In this document: piece by piece, positions 1-8,851 of the stretch | Position numbering within the stretch: the first letter of the stretch is position 1 | Layout: the number at the start of each line of letters is the position of its first letter | NCBI RefSeq assembly: GCF_014699005.1 | Contig: NZ_JACWZY010000006.1 | Location: forward strand, 62,001 to 126,000 | DNA: 64,000 nucleotides | Direction of reading: 5' to 3' | DNA from: Spirosoma profusum | Lineage (GTDB): Bacteria; Bacteroidota; Bacteroidia; Cytophagales; Spirosomataceae | Notes under the pieces: generated by a model | Databases searched by the model: none | Seen by the model: the letters and a program-made list of their open reading frames with translations, nothing else | What the model was told of the DNA's origin: nothing | Translations under genes and position numbers: made by a program

Positions 1-1
1 G

Positions 2-961
2 GCCAATACAACCACGTATCAGGATCAGGGATTAACGCCTGCGGCAACGTATTGCTACCGGGTTCGGGCTAAAAATACCATTGGCGCATCGGCGTATTCC
101 AACGTAGCGTGCTCGGCTACGCCTGACGTACCGCCCGCGGCCCCGGCCCGCCTGACGGCTACTCCAGCATCGCCCACGCAAATTAATCTGGCCTGGGCAG
201 ATTTGTCGGCGAATGAGAGTGGTTTTGAGGTCGAACAAAGTACTAGCGCTACCGGTACGTTCACGAAAATCGCAACCCTGCCCGCGAATGCGACGACCTA
301 CGAAGTCAAAAACCTGACGGATGCCACGCAGTACTGCTTCCGGGTTCGAGCCGTGAATGCGGCCGGACCATCAGCCTATACAGAACCTGCCTGCGCCACT
401 ACGCCTTTAGCTCCGCCAGTCACGCCAACGGGTCTAACTGCCAAGGTGTCGGATTATGACCAGATTCAACTGAACTGGGCTGCCGTTTCGCCGAAAGCTG
501 TAACGGTTAGTATTGAGCGGTCTACAAATCCGAATGGCCCATTTGTGGAAATCAAACAGGTGCCAGCCGCACAGACCAATTATGTTGATCCGGGTTTGCA
601 GGAGTTCACTACGTATTACTTCCGCATTCGGGCAACCAATGCTGCCGGAAACTCGAACTACTCGAACGTAGCATCGGCGCGGATTGAAGAGGTTGTCATT
701 GGCGTGGAAGACGAATGGATTACGCAGACGCAGGTTTTTGTCGAGAATCGTACCCTACAGATACGTACTGAGTGGTATCGGTCGGTTCCGGCGCAGGTTC
801 AATTACACAGCCTGGATGGCCGGGTTCAACTCGCTGATAATCGACGGGTTGGTACAACCGATGCCTGGTCTTACTCGCTAACACAGCCGCCATCGGGCCT
901 GTACGTACTCGCTATTGTGGCCGATGGACGGCTATTCACCAAACGTATCATACTACCATGA
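2..961 (+). CDS. Secreted fibronectin type III protein with T9SS-like C-terminal domain (5' partial)
   Basis: The reading frame is open from the first bases of the window, so the N-terminus lies upstream. The visible part holds at least two and a half fibronectin type III domains, seen as repeated 'YCFRVRAVNAAGPSAYTEPA'-like strand patterns, each about 90 residues. The last 80 residues look like a divergent type IX secretion sorting domain: a 'LHSLDGRVQ' strand, then 'PPSGLYVLAIVADGR' and a final 'KRIILP'. The usual PNP signature is missing at the start of that domain, so the sorting call is less sure than the FnIII call. Such proteins are exported and anchored at or released from the cell surface in Bacteroidota. 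Its stop codon overlaps the start of the next gene by four bases (ATGA), which implies translational coupling with the lipoprotein. Confidence 0.85.
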   Translation, partial: ANTTTYQDQGLTPAATYCYRVRAKNTIGASAYSNVACSATPDVPPAAPARLTATPASPTQINLAWADLSANESGFEVEQSTSATGTFTKIATLPANATTYEVKNLTDATQYCFRVRAVNAAGPSAYTEPACATTPLAPPVTPTGLTAKVSDYDQIQLNWAAVSPKAVTVSIERSTNPNGPFVEIKQVPAAQTNYVDPGLQEFTTYYFRIRATNAAGNSNYSNVASARIEEVVIGVEDEWITQTQVFVENRTLQIRTEWYRSVPAQVQLHSLDGRVQLADNRRVGTTDAWSYSLTQPPSGLYVLAIVADGRLFTKRIILP

Positions 962-1398
962 AAAATCTACGCCTTCTCTTTTTTCTGCTCATCGGTCTGA
1001 GTAGTTGTCAGCCCAAAACCGTTACGCCCATTACAGATCTTGTCAGTAAAATATGGAAAGCCAATACCGTGAAAGAAGCGGACGTACTGGTTTTTACGCT
1101 CGGTGCTACGTCGAACATCAAACCGGGTTATACGAATTTCCGGCTCGATCTGAGCCAGCCGGGTAAGGTCATTCTGAAAGATGTGGATGGCCGTACCATC
1201 ACCGGCACCTGGACCGTGTCAACTGACAACAAACGCCTGATTTTGTCGGACTTAACGCCGAAGCCAACTAATACGGGCGGTATGATCGAATATTTCATTT
1301 TGTCAGACGCCGACGGTTCGTCGCTAAATCTGGAACGTACTGCCGAAAGCCGTAAAACGGGAAATACAGTCAATCAATACGGGTTGATACCAGAGTAA
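958..1398 (+). CDS. Small lipoprotein, lipocalin-like
   Basis: The product has 146 residues. Residues 1-17 form a signal peptide ending in the lipobox 'GLSSC', so the mature protein would be lipid-anchored at Cys17. The body has alternating strands, including 'ITGTWTVSTDNKRLILS', a pattern common to the lipocalin-like lipoproteins of Bacteroidota that also occur at 15.7 and 16.5 kb here. The ATG overlaps the stop of the FnIII gene by four bases, so the two are probably co-translated and may act together at the cell surface. No catalytic residues are recognisable and the ligand is unknown. Confidence 0.75.
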   Translation: MKNLRLLFFLLIGLSSCQPKTVTPITDLVSKIWKANTVKEADVLVFTLGATSNIKPGYTNFRLDLSQPGKVILKDVDGRTITGTWTVSTDNKRLILSDLTPKPTNTGGMIEYFILSDADGSSLNLERTAESRKTGNTVNQYGLIPE

Positions 1399-1481
1399 GT
1401 CATAAAAAACAATATCTTCACCCGAACCATCATTACGATTGATTTAGGTATCTTGGCCTGAATTGTTAACGTGAGATACTG

Positions 1482-2294
1482 ATGAGTCGGAGCATCCTGA
1501 AATACACGCTTCTGATACTGGCCGCTACGTCGTTCATCTATCCGTTTATCTGGATGTTGAGTGCGTCGCTGTCGTCGGAGCGCGGATTGGGGGAGTTGAC
1601 TCTGTTGCCTGTAGATTTTACGTGGAATAACTATGTAACGGTTTTTACAAAAATTCCGCTCGATAAGGCGTTTTTGAACAGTGTGTTCGTGGCCGTGCTG
1701 ACCACTACGTTGGTGCTGGTTTCGGGAGCGATGGTCGGGTATGCCCTGGCACGGCATCGTTTTAAAGGGCGTGACCTGATCTTCTACCTGATCATCTTTT
1801 CAATGACGTTACCGTTTCAGATTACGTTGATTCCCAACTACATCACCATGGTGAAACTGGGATGGGTTGATACGTATCTGGCCCTGATTGTGCCGTTTGC
1901 GCTCAATTCGTTGTCGGTACTTCTGTTTCGACAGGCGTTCCAAAGCCTTCCCGAAGCCTTGATCGAAGCCGCCCGAATGGATGGTGCTGGTGAGCTACGT
2001 ATCATTTTTCATATCCTCGTACCAAACGTATTACCAACCGTACTGACCATTACTATTCTGACGTTCATGGGCATATGGAACGAAGCGCTTTGGCCCCTGA
2101 TCGTTATTCGCGACGAAGCGACCATGACCATGCCTCAGTTAGTGACCCTGTTTTCGGTGGGTGGACGAGCTGACGCACAACTAGGTGTGAAAATCGCGGC
2201 TGCAGTGATGCTGGCCATTCCGATTGTGATTTTATATCTATTTTTTCAGAAACATTTCATCCGCAGTATGGCGTCTTCAGGCATGAAAGACTAA
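1482..2294 (+). CDS. Carbohydrate ABC transporter permease, MalG type
   Basis: The 270-residue protein has about six membrane segments and the cytoplasmic EAA loop of binding-protein-dependent permeases at residues 162-185 (EAARMDGAGE followed by a conserved 'LVPNVLP' end). This loop docks on the ATPase. The N-terminal 'YPFIWMLSASL' and 'FTWNNY' blocks are typical of the MalG/UgpE/LacG branch that imports oligosaccharides or glycerol phosphate. No ATPase, binding protein or MalF-type partner lies in the window, so the gene is an orphan here. The glycosidase-like gene starts only 41 bases downstream and is likely in the same transcript, which fits a saccharide substrate. Family confidence is high, substrate unknown. 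Confidence 0.9.
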   Translation: MSRSILKYTLLILAATSFIYPFIWMLSASLSSERGLGELTLLPVDFTWNNYVTVFTKIPLDKAFLNSVFVAVLTTTLVLVSGAMVGYALARHRFKGRDLIFYLIIFSMTLPFQITLIPNYITMVKLGWVDTYLALIVPFALNSLSVLLFRQAFQSLPEALIEAARMDGAGELRIIFHILVPNVLPTVLTITILTFMGIWNEALWPLIVIRDEATMTMPQLVTLFSVGGRADAQLGVKIAAAVMLAIPIVILYLFFQKHFIRSMASSGMKD

Positions 2295-2335
2295 CGTAGC
2301 GTGGACTTTCCGCGGTACATTTATCGAGTACCTTC

Positions 2336-3652
2336 ATGAATCGAATAGTTTTTTTTTACCTGCTGTCCCTGCAAATTCTGCTGCCAACATTTTTAATTAC
2401 AGATTCTGTTGCACAGCTATCTGTACCAGCCAAACGTTACGTCAATCTGGCGCATCTGGACCGACTTTATCAAACGGTTAAAATGGCTTCGACGGGCGCT
2501 ACAGTCGGAACGATAGCCATTTATAGTGAAGCTCCGGATTATCATCTGGTTACCGATGCAGATGAAGGTTTCACCTGCATCGACGACGTAGCACGGGCCG
2601 CCCTGCTGCTTCTGCACGAACCCGACCTGGCAACAGCCAATGACAAGCAAACCAAATTACGGGCGATGACCCAGTTTGTGCTTCAACTACAGGCCGAAAC
2701 CCGAAACGCCGGCGCGGGGTACTTTTATAATTTTCTCTGGCATGATTTCACCATCAACAAAACCTTTCGGACCAGTGTAGCCGAGCCGAATTTCTGGTCG
2801 TGGCGGGCCATGTGGCTGCTGACCGAAGCTTATCCGTATTATCAGAAAAACGACTCCGTTCTGGCCGGACGTATTCAGTTGGCAGTGAAGAACGTAACGT
2901 CAAACCTGCTACGTGACTTTGGGAGTCAAGCCAAATTATATACAACTATCAAAGGTATTCAAGTGCCTAAATGGTTACCTTTCGGGTCGGGTTCAGATCA
3001 GGCGGCTATCATGCTGATTAGCCTGACTAATCTCTACCAGCAGTCACCCAGCAGCGACGTACTGAAACTGATTGACCAACTGGGCGAAGGTATTCTGGCC
3101 ATGCAGTACGGCGACGCCAGAAAATATCCGTACGGCGCTATTCTGTGCTTTGAAAACAACTGGCACGCTTACGCCAGCGATCAATCGTACGTATTGCTAC
3201 GTGCCGGAAAGGCGTTGAACAAACCCGCCTGGATTGCGGCCGCCAAGCGTGAAATCGACAATTTTTATCCGTACCTGATACAGCATGGATTTCTGGAATC
3301 TTTTGAAATAGAGAAAGTAGACAGCGAAATTAAAGCTGTGAAAACCAGCCGTTTTTCGCAGATTGCCTATGGCATTCGGCCAATGATTTGGGCCACGCTG
3401 GAAGCTTACGACCAGACTAAAGAATCCAAATACGCCGACATGGCTGGTAAACTAGCAAGCTGGTTTCTGGGAAAAAACGTAGCCAACACCGTCATGTACG
3501 ATCAGACGACCGGACGAGGATACGATGGCATTGGTGCTAACGGGAAGGTAAACCGAAATTCAGGGGCAGAGTCAACGATTGAGGCACTCTGGGCGTTCCA
3601 ACGTATCGAGCAATATCCGGAAGCGATGAAGGCGCTGGAAAGGTACAGGTAG
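2336..3652 (+). CDS. Secreted glycosidase-like protein, probable (alpha/alpha)6 barrel
   Basis: The 438-residue product starts with a signal peptide (cleavage near 'SVAQ', about residue 26). The rest is helical, with repeated aromatic and acidic positions ('EGFTCIDDVARAALLLL', 'WSWRAMWLLTEAYPYY', 'SGAESTIEALWAF') that resemble six-hairpin glycosidases or polysaccharide lyases, where such helices line a sugar-binding pit. I cannot assign a GH or PL family by eye. It sits 41 bases after the sugar-type ABC permease, which supports a role in saccharide handling. Catalytic acids might be among the Asp and Glu of the 'CIDD' block, but this is inference. A perfect 16-bp palindrome at 3655-3670 follows the stop codon. 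Confidence 0.6.
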   Translation: MNRIVFFYLLSLQILLPTFLITDSVAQLSVPAKRYVNLAHLDRLYQTVKMASTGATVGTIAIYSEAPDYHLVTDADEGFTCIDDVARAALLLLHEPDLATANDKQTKLRAMTQFVLQLQAETRNAGAGYFYNFLWHDFTINKTFRTSVAEPNFWSWRAMWLLTEAYPYYQKNDSVLAGRIQLAVKNVTSNLLRDFGSQAKLYTTIKGIQVPKWLPFGSGSDQAAIMLISLTNLYQQSPSSDVLKLIDQLGEGILAMQYGDARKYPYGAILCFENNWHAYASDQSYVLLRAGKALNKPAWIAAAKREIDNFYPYLIQHGFLESFEIEKVDSEIKAVKTSRFSQIAYGIRPMIWATLEAYDQTKESKYADMAGKLASWFLGKNVANTVMYDQTTGRGYDGIGANGKVNRNSGAESTIEALWAFQRIEQYPEAMKALERYR

Positions 3653-3654
3653 AA

Positions 3655-3670
3655 ACAGGGCATGCCCTGT
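3655..3670. other. Perfect 16-bp palindrome between convergent genes
   Basis: The sequence ACAGGGCATGCCCTGT is its own reverse complement and lies directly after the stop of the glycosidase-like gene, facing the convergent K+ channel gene. It has no adjacent T-run, so it is a weak candidate for a terminator and could equally be a binding site. Confidence 0.35.
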
Positions 3671-3743
3671 CTCGTGTGCGTCAGCAATTGCAGACGTTAA
3701 CTAAAACCATCCGGTCAGGAGACACGGCATGCCTTTACGTAGG

Positions 3744-4541
3744 TTAAATCTCTTTCCCGCAGTGCGGACAAACACGTCGGTTATGACCTTTCCGGTTGCG
3801 GATATGTTCGTTAAAACCAGACACCAGAATACCCGTCGGCAAGGCAAACAGGCCAATACCAGCGATGGCTGAAATACCGCCCAATAGTTTTCCTAATGGC
3901 GTAATTGGGTGAATATCCCCGTAGCCAACCGTTGTCATAGCCGTAACGCCCCACCACATCGTGGCTGGAATACTCGAAAATTGGTCGGGTTGAGCCGTGT
4001 GTTCAACGTAGTACATGACACTCGATACGATAATCAGCATGAAAACGACGAGCGTAGTGCTTAGAATCAACTCTTCTTTTTTGTCGGAAACCACACTCTG
4101 AATCATCCGAAAGGCGTGCGAATAACGCGAGATGCGGAACAGCCGGAAAATACGGAACAAGCGCAGAATCCTGACAATAGCCAAATCGGTGGCGAACAGC
4201 GAGAAGTAAAACGGGAAAATGGCCAGAAAATCGATGATGGCTGCGGTTGAGAAAACGTACTTTAATCGTCCCCAGAACGGATGATGGTATTTCTCGTTTT
4301 CTACGCAAACCCAGACCCGCAGCCAATATTCGGCAGTAAAGAAAATCACCGAAAACAGCTCAAAATCATAAAAAAGTCGGGCAAAGCGTCGATTGTATTC
4401 CGGTACGGTGTGCAGAACAATCGCAAGGGCATTCAACGTAATAATCGAGCTGAGCGTGAGGTTGAAAACCAGGCTGGCACCCCGGCGTTTTCCTGCCGAG
4501 GTTTCGAGAATGCTATACAGATATTTACGGAGGGAGTGCAT
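3744..4541 (-). CDS. Voltage-gated-type potassium channel
   Basis: The 265-residue protein has six membrane segments. An S4-like segment with regularly spaced arginines lies at about residues 121-140 ('IVRILRLFRIFRLFRISRY'), and the K+ selectivity filter TTVGYGD is at residues 203-209 between two pore helices. This is the KvAP/Kch-type arrangement, and the protein should form a tetrameric inner-membrane channel. The C-terminus ends with 'CPHCGKEI' (Cys258 and Cys261), a short zinc-ribbon-like half site that is unusual for the family and might bind metal or link subunits. No RCK/TrkA-N domain is present. The gene stands alone, convergent with the glycosidase-like gene. Confidence 0.93.
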   Translation of the reverse strand: MHSLRKYLYSILETSAGKRRGASLVFNLTLSSIITLNALAIVLHTVPEYNRRFARLFYDFELFSVIFFTAEYWLRVWVCVENEKYHHPFWGRLKYVFSTAAIIDFLAIFPFYFSLFATDLAIVRILRLFRIFRLFRISRYSHAFRMIQSVVSDKKEELILSTTLVVFMLIIVSSVMYYVEHTAQPDQFSSIPATMWWGVTAMTTVGYGDIHPITPLGKLLGGISAIAGIGLFALPTGILVSGFNEHIRNRKGHNRRVCPHCGKEI

Positions 4542-4663
4542 AAACGTAGTGCAGTAAGTACTGCAAACTACGTAGTCTTAGTAAATGAACAATGTATAAG
4601 GAAAAATGAATAATGTATGATGTTAATGTCGTAGCGATCACATCATACACCATATATCCTATA

Positions 4664-5995
4664 TCATACATTAGTACCCTGTCGACGTAGTATAATCAAT
4701 GTAACCAACGTAGCAGTCAGTGCCAGCCCACCCGCAAACAGGCCAATGGTAGGCACCTGAACGTAGTTGAGCGCATGGCCCGCCAGATACGACCCGGCAA
4801 TATCCGAAAGATTCACAAAAGCCATATACGTAGTGAATTGAGAACCTTCGACCCCTTTGCGGCACAATGTCATCAGCACAGGCATGGCGGCTACACTGAT
4901 ACTTGGGTCCATAAAATACAGCGATACCAACCCCATCTGTGCTACGTCGTGACGAGTCCAAAATTCGGATAAGCTGTTGAATGTGAGCAGATACGTAGCA
5001 ACCAGGCCCAGCACAAAAACCAGCAAACGTTTTGGGCCAATCCGGTCGGCTACGAATCCACCGGCAAGGGCCACCAACGTAGCAACAATCATTCCATACG
5101 TGCCCGTCAGCAGCGACACCGACGTATCGGACCAGCCAAGTTTTTGAATCAAATGGTAATTATAGGCCCTGAGAAACAGACTGATACTGATGTAAGCCGC
5201 AACCGCCGATCCAAATAATAACAAACTATTTCGAGAAAACAGGCCCCGAAACAGTTCGATAAATAGCCACCGGAAATCGGTCGGATATGTATTGCCAGCA
5301 GTGATTGTTTTTGCGGGAATTGGGTGAAATATACTGACACTTTTTCTCCCGAAAGAGGGCAGGAGCTGGTCTTGAGGTCGTTCGCGAATGAAAAACGTAA
5401 GTACGGTTAAGGAAAGCAAACAAAGCGATTGCGTCAGGGCCGCAGCCTGAAATCCGTTCGTCCGCAAAATTTGTGAGAAAACGGCCGCGCCTACACCTGT
5501 GCCAATCAGAAACCCGGCTCGCATAAACGCATTCACGCGCCCTCGTTCTGAATGGGGTATGATGCTAATCGCCATTGCATCGACACTGGCATCCTGAATA
5601 CCCGCAAAAACGCTGTGGCCGAAGAAAAACCAGGCCAGCGTCGCTACGTTACCAATCGGATTCGGCACAAATAAAATGCCGAGTGAGGCCAGAAATGCCA
5701 GACACTGAGCGCCTAGTACCCAGGGTTTTCGTCGCCCCATTGCCGATTGCTGAAACCGGTCAATAACGGGCCCCCAAACGAACTGAAACGCCCAGGGCAA
5801 GCCCACAACAGCCGCAAACGAACCGATTGAGGATGGATTCACGCCTTCGGCCGTCAGGTAATTCGTCAGGGCGGTCAGTGCAAAACCCGCCGGAATCCCC
5901 TGCATGACGTATAGGTAAAAAAAGGCGACGTAACGTAGCAGCTGACTTTCACTGAGAACCAGCCAGGAACGTCCAGAAAGGGAAGAAGGGTTCAT
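4664..5995 (-). CDS. MFS transporter, AmpG/PAT-like family
   Basis: The 443-residue protein has about twelve membrane segments. The blocks 'YLYVMQGIPAGFALTALTNYL', 'WAFQFVWGPVIDRF' followed by 'MGRRKPWVL', and 'GIQDASVDAMAI' are characteristic of the peptide/acetyl-CoA/drug transporter (PAT) branch that includes AmpG, the inner-membrane importer of anhydro-muropeptides used in wall recycling. The substrate cannot be fixed from sequence, since Bacteroidota carry several AmpG-like paralogs. There is no nearby recycling gene. The 3' end lies in low-complexity A/T-rich DNA with short inverted words at 4614-4649. Confidence 0.8.
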   Translation of the reverse strand: MNPSSLSGRSWLVLSESQLLRYVAFFYLYVMQGIPAGFALTALTNYLTAEGVNPSSIGSFAAVVGLPWAFQFVWGPVIDRFQQSAMGRRKPWVLGAQCLAFLASLGILFVPNPIGNVATLAWFFFGHSVFAGIQDASVDAMAISIIPHSERGRVNAFMRAGFLIGTGVGAAVFSQILRTNGFQAAALTQSLCLLSLTVLTFFIRERPQDQLLPSFGRKSVSIFHPIPAKTITAGNTYPTDFRWLFIELFRGLFSRNSLLLFGSAVAAYISISLFLRAYNYHLIQKLGWSDTSVSLLTGTYGMIVATLVALAGGFVADRIGPKRLLVFVLGLVATYLLTFNSLSEFWTRHDVAQMGLVSLYFMDPSISVAAMPVLMTLCRKGVEGSQFTTYMAFVNLSDIAGSYLAGHALNYVQVPTIGLFAGGLALTATLVTLIILRRQGTNV

Positions 5996-6380
5996 CCGTT
6001 GAGCAATGTCGGCCAGTGACGAAATCCCTGGACGACGTCTGAACGTATAGGACTTAAAGATTAATAATTATGTTTTGACCGTTGGCGAACTATCCTGAAA
6101 AAAAACCGTTATGGTATTGCAAGACCGGGATAATCTCTCTAAAATTGTCCCCGTTTTCGCACAAAAACCAATGGCAAAGCTCGTTTACATACCGACGTTC
6201 TTCCATACTACGCCATTTCGGTTTAGGTCCGAAAGGACTATTTGTGTTTGTTTGCCTATGTGGTAGACGTTTCCGCTAATTTTCTCGTTTTTATTCACAA
6301 CACCAATCAGTGGGGATTACGCTGTAATCAACGGCTCCCCGGTCCGTTTCTGCGGCTTCACAACCGCCCGATACACGACA
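5996..6380. other. Intergenic region between divergent genes
   Basis: These 385 bases separate the divergent MFS and GNAT genes and should hold both promoters. I see A/T-rich stretches and a small stem (GATTAC/GTAATC, 6315-6329) 50 bases before the GNAT start. No clear TAnnTTTG promoter, RNA gene or convincing small reading frame is visible. Confidence 0.5.
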
Positions 6381-7091
6381 ATGATTAAGCCCGAAGTAGT
6401 CAACGATCAATATATTGTTCAGGTAGCCAACGAAAACCACCTGCGGCTGGCCGAAACCATCTGCCACGAGATGGAAGAAAGTGCGAAAGCACGGGGAACC
6501 GGTATTGCCAAGCGTTCGCCTATTTATATCATGGAAAAAATGCTGGAGGGGAAAGCTATTGTAGCTACAACCCTGGCTGGCGAGTGGGTTGGATTCTGTT
6601 ACATCGAAACCTGGGAACACGGTAAGTTCGTAGCGAATTCCGGCCTGATCGTGAATCCTGATTACCGCAAAAGTGGTATTGCAACCCGCATCAAAGCCAA
6701 AGCTTTTGAACTGTCGCGGACGATGTTCCCGACGGCCAAAATTATCGGCATCACCACGAGTCTGGCGGTTATGAAGATTAACTCAGATCTTGGCTATCAA
6801 CCCGTTACGTTGAGTGAGCTGCCCGGTGATGAAGCCTTCTGGAAAGGCTGCCAGACCTGCGCCAACTTCGATATTCTGAGCCGCACCAACCGGAAACACT
6901 GCCTTTGCACGGGTATGCTTTACGATCCGGAAGAGCACAAGAAGGAAGAGAAAGACGAAAAGTGGAATTTCCTGAAAGAATCGAAGCTTTATGAACGCTG
7001 GATGCGCCTGAAAAAACGTATCCTGCTACGTTTGAATCCAACCGAGCGTTCGCGCGTACACCGCCCCGAGCGTGAACTGGAACCGGCCTGA
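6381..7091 (+). CDS. GNAT N-acyltransferase with C-terminal cysteine cluster; candidate first enzyme of arginine synthesis
   Basis: The 236-residue protein has a GNAT core (about residues 10-145) with the acyl-CoA loop 'VNPDYRKSGIATRI' at 91-104. It is followed by a Cys-rich tail with CQTC (Cys157, Cys160) and CLC (Cys174, Cys176), spaced like a metal-binding knuckle, then a charged helical end. From memory, proteins with 'FVANSGLIV', 'FWKGCQTC' and 'HCLCTGMLYDPEE' blocks are conserved in Bacteroidota and often sit at the head of arginine gene clusters, where they have been proposed as the missing N-acylglutamate synthase. Here no arginine gene is adjacent; argH is 50 kb away. The GNAT assignment is firm, the arginine role is inference. 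Confidence 0.75.
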   Translation: MIKPEVVNDQYIVQVANENHLRLAETICHEMEESAKARGTGIAKRSPIYIMEKMLEGKAIVATTLAGEWVGFCYIETWEHGKFVANSGLIVNPDYRKSGIATRIKAKAFELSRTMFPTAKIIGITTSLAVMKINSDLGYQPVTLSELPGDEAFWKGCQTCANFDILSRTNRKHCLCTGMLYDPEEHKKEEKDEKWNFLKESKLYERWMRLKKRILLRLNPTERSRVHRPERELEPA

Positions 7092-7125
7092 TACGTAGTC
7101 AAGTGTTTGGTTTCGTCAATAAATC

Positions 7126-7170
7126 AAAGAGCACGTAGTGAGAAAATCTAACTCTCATTACGTGCTCTTT
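7126..7170. terminator. Bidirectional hairpin terminator
   Basis: Two 18-base arms (7126-7143 and 7153-7170) pair with one mismatch around a 9-base loop. Runs of T follow on the plus strand (after 7172) and A-rich bases precede it, so it could end both the GNAT gene and the convergent glycosylase gene. Confidence 0.75.
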
Positions 7171-7171
7171 C

Positions 7172-7807
7172 TTATTTTTTACTAACGTAGCGATTGTCTT
7201 TAACGTAGTACCGATACGGCAAATCGACACCTTGGGTAATACCGATACGTGTAGTGGTTACCATATCGAAATCGTGTAAGACTGGGCCGCGAATCAATAA
7301 ATTGCCCGAGGTTAAAGAAATTCCATTATCCCGGTCGCGACGGATGCCCATCGCAATAGTGAGCTTGCCAGGGCCATTGCATAAATTTCGCTGCCCGGCG
7401 GCTGTTCCTGGGTCGATTGTATTATTTCGGTATCGCTCGAATCCTGTTTTAAATGCGTCATTCCGACGTAGCGCCATTATGTCGATGCCTTCGGTTGGTT
7501 CAAGGGCACGTATCAAAACAGCCTCACCAATACCTTCCGGCCCTGTCACTACGTTGATGCAGTTGTAGTGATTATAAATCTGGTAGACATATAACGTACC
7601 GGCTGGCCCAAACATAGCCGCGTTACGTGTCGTTTTCCGGCGATACGCATGACAGGCCGGATCGCCGGTCAGATAGCCCTCCGTCTCTACGATAATACCC
7701 GCCGTCGTGCCCTCCGACGACTGGTGCACAAGTTCGCAACCCAGCAGTAATTGAGCCAAGGTTAGCGTATCGTGTTTTTCGTAAAAGTTCTGATTAAAGA
7801 CAGTCAT
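7172..7807 (-). CDS. DNA-3-methyladenine glycosylase (AAG/MPG family)
   Basis: The 211-residue protein matches the usual length of bacterial AAG-type glycosylases, which flip out and excise alkylated purines in base excision repair. The active-site block 'ETEGYLTGDPACHAY' at residues 41-55 supplies Glu43 and Tyr45, which correspond to the catalytic Glu125 and base-stacking Tyr127 of the human enzyme, and His53. The 'LYVYQIYNHYNCINVV' block (72-87) carries the further stacking and intercalating tyrosines (Tyr75, Tyr78). 'NGPGKL' is also present. The gene is downstream of yicC on the same strand but separated by a strong inverted repeat, so co-transcription is doubtful. Confidence 0.93.
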   Translation of the reverse strand: MTVFNQNFYEKHDTLTLAQLLLGCELVHQSSEGTTAGIIVETEGYLTGDPACHAYRRKTTRNAAMFGPAGTLYVYQIYNHYNCINVVTGPEGIGEAVLIRALEPTEGIDIMALRRNDAFKTGFERYRNNTIDPGTAAGQRNLCNGPGKLTIAMGIRRDRDNGISLTSGNLLIRGPVLHDFDMVTTTRIGITQGVDLPYRYYVKDNRYVSKK

Positions 7808-7816
7808 TTATGATTC

Positions 7817-7910
7817 TAAGTTATAGAGTTGTAATGTTATAGGGTTGTGAAGTTGATGTATAACAGTCCAACAACTTTACAACCCTATAACATTACAACT
7901 CTATAACTTA
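7817..7910. repeat. Snapback inverted repeat, 39-bp arms
   Basis: Arms 7817-7855 and 7872-7910 pair over 39 bases with one mismatch and a 16-base loop. Both arms are built from short words such as 'gttata' and 'gttgtaa'. The distal arm ends exactly on the stop codon of the YicC gene, so it overlaps that coding end by three bases. It lies between two same-strand genes and may act as a terminator or RNA-stability element. Confidence 0.85.
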
Positions 7911-8795
7911 GATCACATTCATCGTTTGCTCTTTTATTTTTTCGAGCTCGTCCTTCATTTGCACAACGTAACGCTGAATGGTGGCGTCGTTGGCCTTGGA
8001 ACCAATCGTGTTGATTTCACGACCGATTTCCTGGGAAATGAAATTGAGTTTCTTACCGTTAGCTTCTTCGGTCGACAGCACTTCCAGAAAATAGCTGAGG
8101 TGATTTTTCAGGCGGACTTTCTCTTCGGAAATGTCGAATTTTTCGACGTAGTAAACCAGTTCCTGTTCAAACCGATTCTGGTCGAACGTATCGTTTTCCA
8201 GCAATTCTTTCACAGAATTACGCATCCGTTCGCGGACGGCGGGTATACGCTTAACATCCTGTTCTTCTACGTCGGCCAGCCGGTCGGAAATAATCTGGAT
8301 GTATTCCTGAAACTTTCCTTCCAATACGGCTCCTTCCTGCGTCCTGAATTCAATGCAACGGCGAATGGCTTCCTGTACTGCGGCCTGCAACGTTGCCCAG
8401 TCGGAAGCGTCAGCTCCAGGGTCGGCTGATTCGGTCAGGTAAGCGTTGGGTTGCTGGAGCGCTAACTGAAAAACTTCGCCATCGGGAATGCTCATCAGCA
8501 TGGAATTGGCCGTTTCCTTCAAGTCATGTACGTAAGCCGTCACCAACGAACGGTTAATCACAACGCCGGGACGTACTGCCTGCGTGCGAGCCAGATTCAG
8601 TGATAGCTCTACTTTTCCCCGTTCCAGTTGATGCGTAAGCATCGCCCGTAATTCGATCTCCTTATCCGAAAACTGACGCGGAATCCGACAATAAATATCT
8701 AAAAATTTAGAGTTCAGGGTTTTCACTTCGGCGGTAACCGCCAATCCGCCAGCTTCTACGGTCGCATTGCCAAAGCCGGTCATTGATTTAAGCAT
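7908..8795 (-). CDS. YicC/YloC family endoribonuclease
   Basis: The 295-residue protein begins with the hallmark 'MLKSMTGFGNA' and continues with 'EVKTLNSKFLDIYCRIPRQF', both diagnostic of the YicC family. The C-terminal domain has the 'LKNHLSYFLEVL' and 'GKKLNFISQEIGREINTIGSK' blocks; E. coli YicC and its relatives are endoribonucleases linked to small-RNA turnover. The acidic and histidine residues near the C-terminus are expected to bind the metal. Length is normal for the family. Both ends of the gene are flanked by snapback repeats (7817-7910 and 8852-8932). Confidence 0.95.
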   Translation of the reverse strand: MLKSMTGFGNATVEAGGLAVTAEVKTLNSKFLDIYCRIPRQFSDKEIELRAMLTHQLERGKVELSLNLARTQAVRPGVVINRSLVTAYVHDLKETANSMLMSIPDGEVFQLALQQPNAYLTESADPGADASDWATLQAAVQEAIRRCIEFRTQEGAVLEGKFQEYIQIISDRLADVEEQDVKRIPAVRERMRNSVKELLENDTFDQNRFEQELVYYVEKFDISEEKVRLKNHLSYFLEVLSTEEANGKKLNFISQEIGREINTIGSKANDATIQRYVVQMKDELEKIKEQTMNVI

Positions 8796-8851
8796 CAGGT
8801 AATTGGGTTATAATGTTGTAGAGTTATGGTGGCCCGGCATCGTGGTTATAA

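Noticed and set aside
6082..6279. 65-codon frame in the gap before the GNAT gene
   Set aside because: It starts at a weak codon, has no recognisable protein pattern and lies where promoters are expected.
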